Source: Gemmatimonadota bacterium
Lineage (GTDB): Bacteria; Gemmatimonadota; Gemmatimonadetes; Gemmatimonadales; GWC2-71-9
Direction of reading: 5' to 3'
NCBI GenBank assembly: GCA_003221085.1
Contig: QHUD01000017.1
Coordinates: 1 to 9,160 of the forward strand
Length of the DNA stretch: 9,160 nt
In this document: one piece after another, positions 8,629 through 9,160 of the stretch
Position numbering within the stretch: position 1 is the first letter of the stretch
How the letters are laid out: each line of letters starts with the position of its first letter
Position numbers and translations under genes: made by a program
Notes under the pieces: model-generated
Databases searched by the model: none
Seen by the model: the letters and a program-made list of their open reading frames with translations, nothing else
Told to the model about the DNA's origin: nothing

Positions 8629-9160
8629 CGTCATCGGCACCGGCGCGCTCGGCTTCCACCACGCGCGGCTGCTGCGACGCATGCCGGGTGTCAGTTTCGC
8701 CGGGATCTACGACAAGAATCCCACGCGCGCCGCCGAAGTGGCGACGCAGCTCGAGACCGTGGCGCACGAGGGCATGGCGGCCCTGCTGGAGCGAGTGGAC
8801 GCGGTCACGGTGGCGGTCCCGACCCCCGCGCACGCGGAGGTCGGGATCGCCGTGCTGGAGCGGGGTGTCGCGCTCCTCATGGAAAAGCCGCTCGCGGACA
8901 CCGTCGCCGGAGCGGAACAGCTGGTGCGTGGGGCCGCCGCGTGCGGCGCCGTGCTGCAGGTGGGACACGTGGAGCGCTTCAACCGCGCCGTCCGCGCGGC
9001 GGCCCCCTACCTCGATCAGCCACGCTTCCTGCAGATCGACCGCCTCGCCCCGTTCCAGCCGCGCGGCACCGACGTGGCCGTGATCCTCGACCTGATGATC
9101 CACGACCTGGATCTGGTGCTCGAGCTGGTGCGCGCGCCGGTGGTGGATGTGCGCGCGACG
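8618..9160 (+). CDS. Gfo/Idh/MocA-family oxidoreductase, possible GnnA (3'-truncated by window edge)
   Basis: This is an NAD(P)-dependent dehydrogenase of the Gfo/Idh/MocA family; 181 residues are visible. From GTG at 8618 it begins VRVGVIGTGALGFHHARLL, a Rossmann fold with the GxGxxG dinucleotide loop at 7-12. The family EKP motif is at 89-91 (Lys90 is the usual catalytic/cofactor lysine). GHVERFNRAV is at 116-125, and DLMIHDLD supplies the expected catalytic His162 and Asp165. A second start at 8603 would add five residues and overlap lpxA by 4 nt. Its place right after lpxA suggests a lipid A role. In Acidithiobacillus ferrooxidans the related dehydrogenase GnnA lies between lpxA and lpxB and, with the aminotransferase GnnB, makes UDP-GlcNAc3N for amide-linked acyl chains. 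The HxERFN and IHDxDL motifs are compatible with GnnA-like proteins, but many sugar dehydrogenases share them. The family is certain; GnnA is a hypothesis, and no gnnB is visible. Confidence 0.85.
   Translation, partial: MRVGVIGTGALGFHHARLLRRMPGVSFAGIYDKNPTRAAEVATQLETVAHEGMAALLERVDAVTVAVPTPAHAEVGIAVLERGVALLMEKPLADTVAGAEQLVRGAAACGAVLQVGHVERFNRAVRAAAPYLDQPRFLQIDRLAPFQPRGTDVAVILDLMIHDLDLVLELVRAPVVDVRAT

Overview
The window is a single same-strand gene cluster, high in GC (roughly two thirds by eye), with no tRNA, rRNA, CRISPR array or mobile element that I can see. It is an envelope-biogenesis operon of a diderm bacterium. The pieces are a ClpC unfoldase with a UVR motif, the conserved run bamA-skp-lpxD-lpxC/fabZ-lpxA, an LpxC-FabZ fusion protein (known mainly from Bacteroidota/Chlorobiota and relatives), and the high GC. 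Together these point to the FCB superphylum, most likely Gemmatimonadota or a close relative. That placement is inference from gene content, not a database match.

Layout, left to right, all on +: the 3' part of clpC, lacking only a few N-terminal codons (1-2454). Next is bamA (2451-4822), which overlaps clpC by the 4 bases GTGA and carries a frame disruption close to its 3' end. A 62-nt gap with a GC hairpin follows, then skp/ompH (4885-5430). A 71-nt gap with an inverted repeat precedes lpxD (5502-6569). The fused lpxC-fabZ (6553-7842) overlaps lpxD by 17 nt and has a G-tract ribosome-binding region. Then comes lpxA (7839-8606, GTGA overlap), and finally a truncated Gfo/Idh/MocA-family oxidoreductase (8618 or 8603 to the window end). 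No gap exceeds about 75 nt, and no promoter or terminator is convincing.

How the genes fit together: BamA (insertase) and Skp (periplasmic chaperone) place beta-barrel proteins in the outer membrane. LpxA, LpxC and LpxD are the first three steps of lipid A synthesis. FabZ sends the same 3-hydroxyacyl-ACP pool to fatty acid elongation instead. The oxidoreductase directly after lpxA is a candidate GnnA-type UDP-GlcNAc 3-dehydrogenase, which would imply amide-linked (GlcN3N-type) lipid A; this depends on what lies downstream.

Most worth a second look: (1) the bamA frame break, which removes the essential C-terminal beta-signal and creates an artificial 1372-codon BamA-LpxD reading frame; (2) the possible GnnA; (3) the four G-tracts over the lpxC-fabZ ribosome-binding site; (4) start codons of downstream genes lying in loops of short predicted hairpins; (5) clpC translationally coupled to bamA. 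I did not find evidence of a wholly new system; the cluster is mainly a recognisable envelope operon with unusual junctions.
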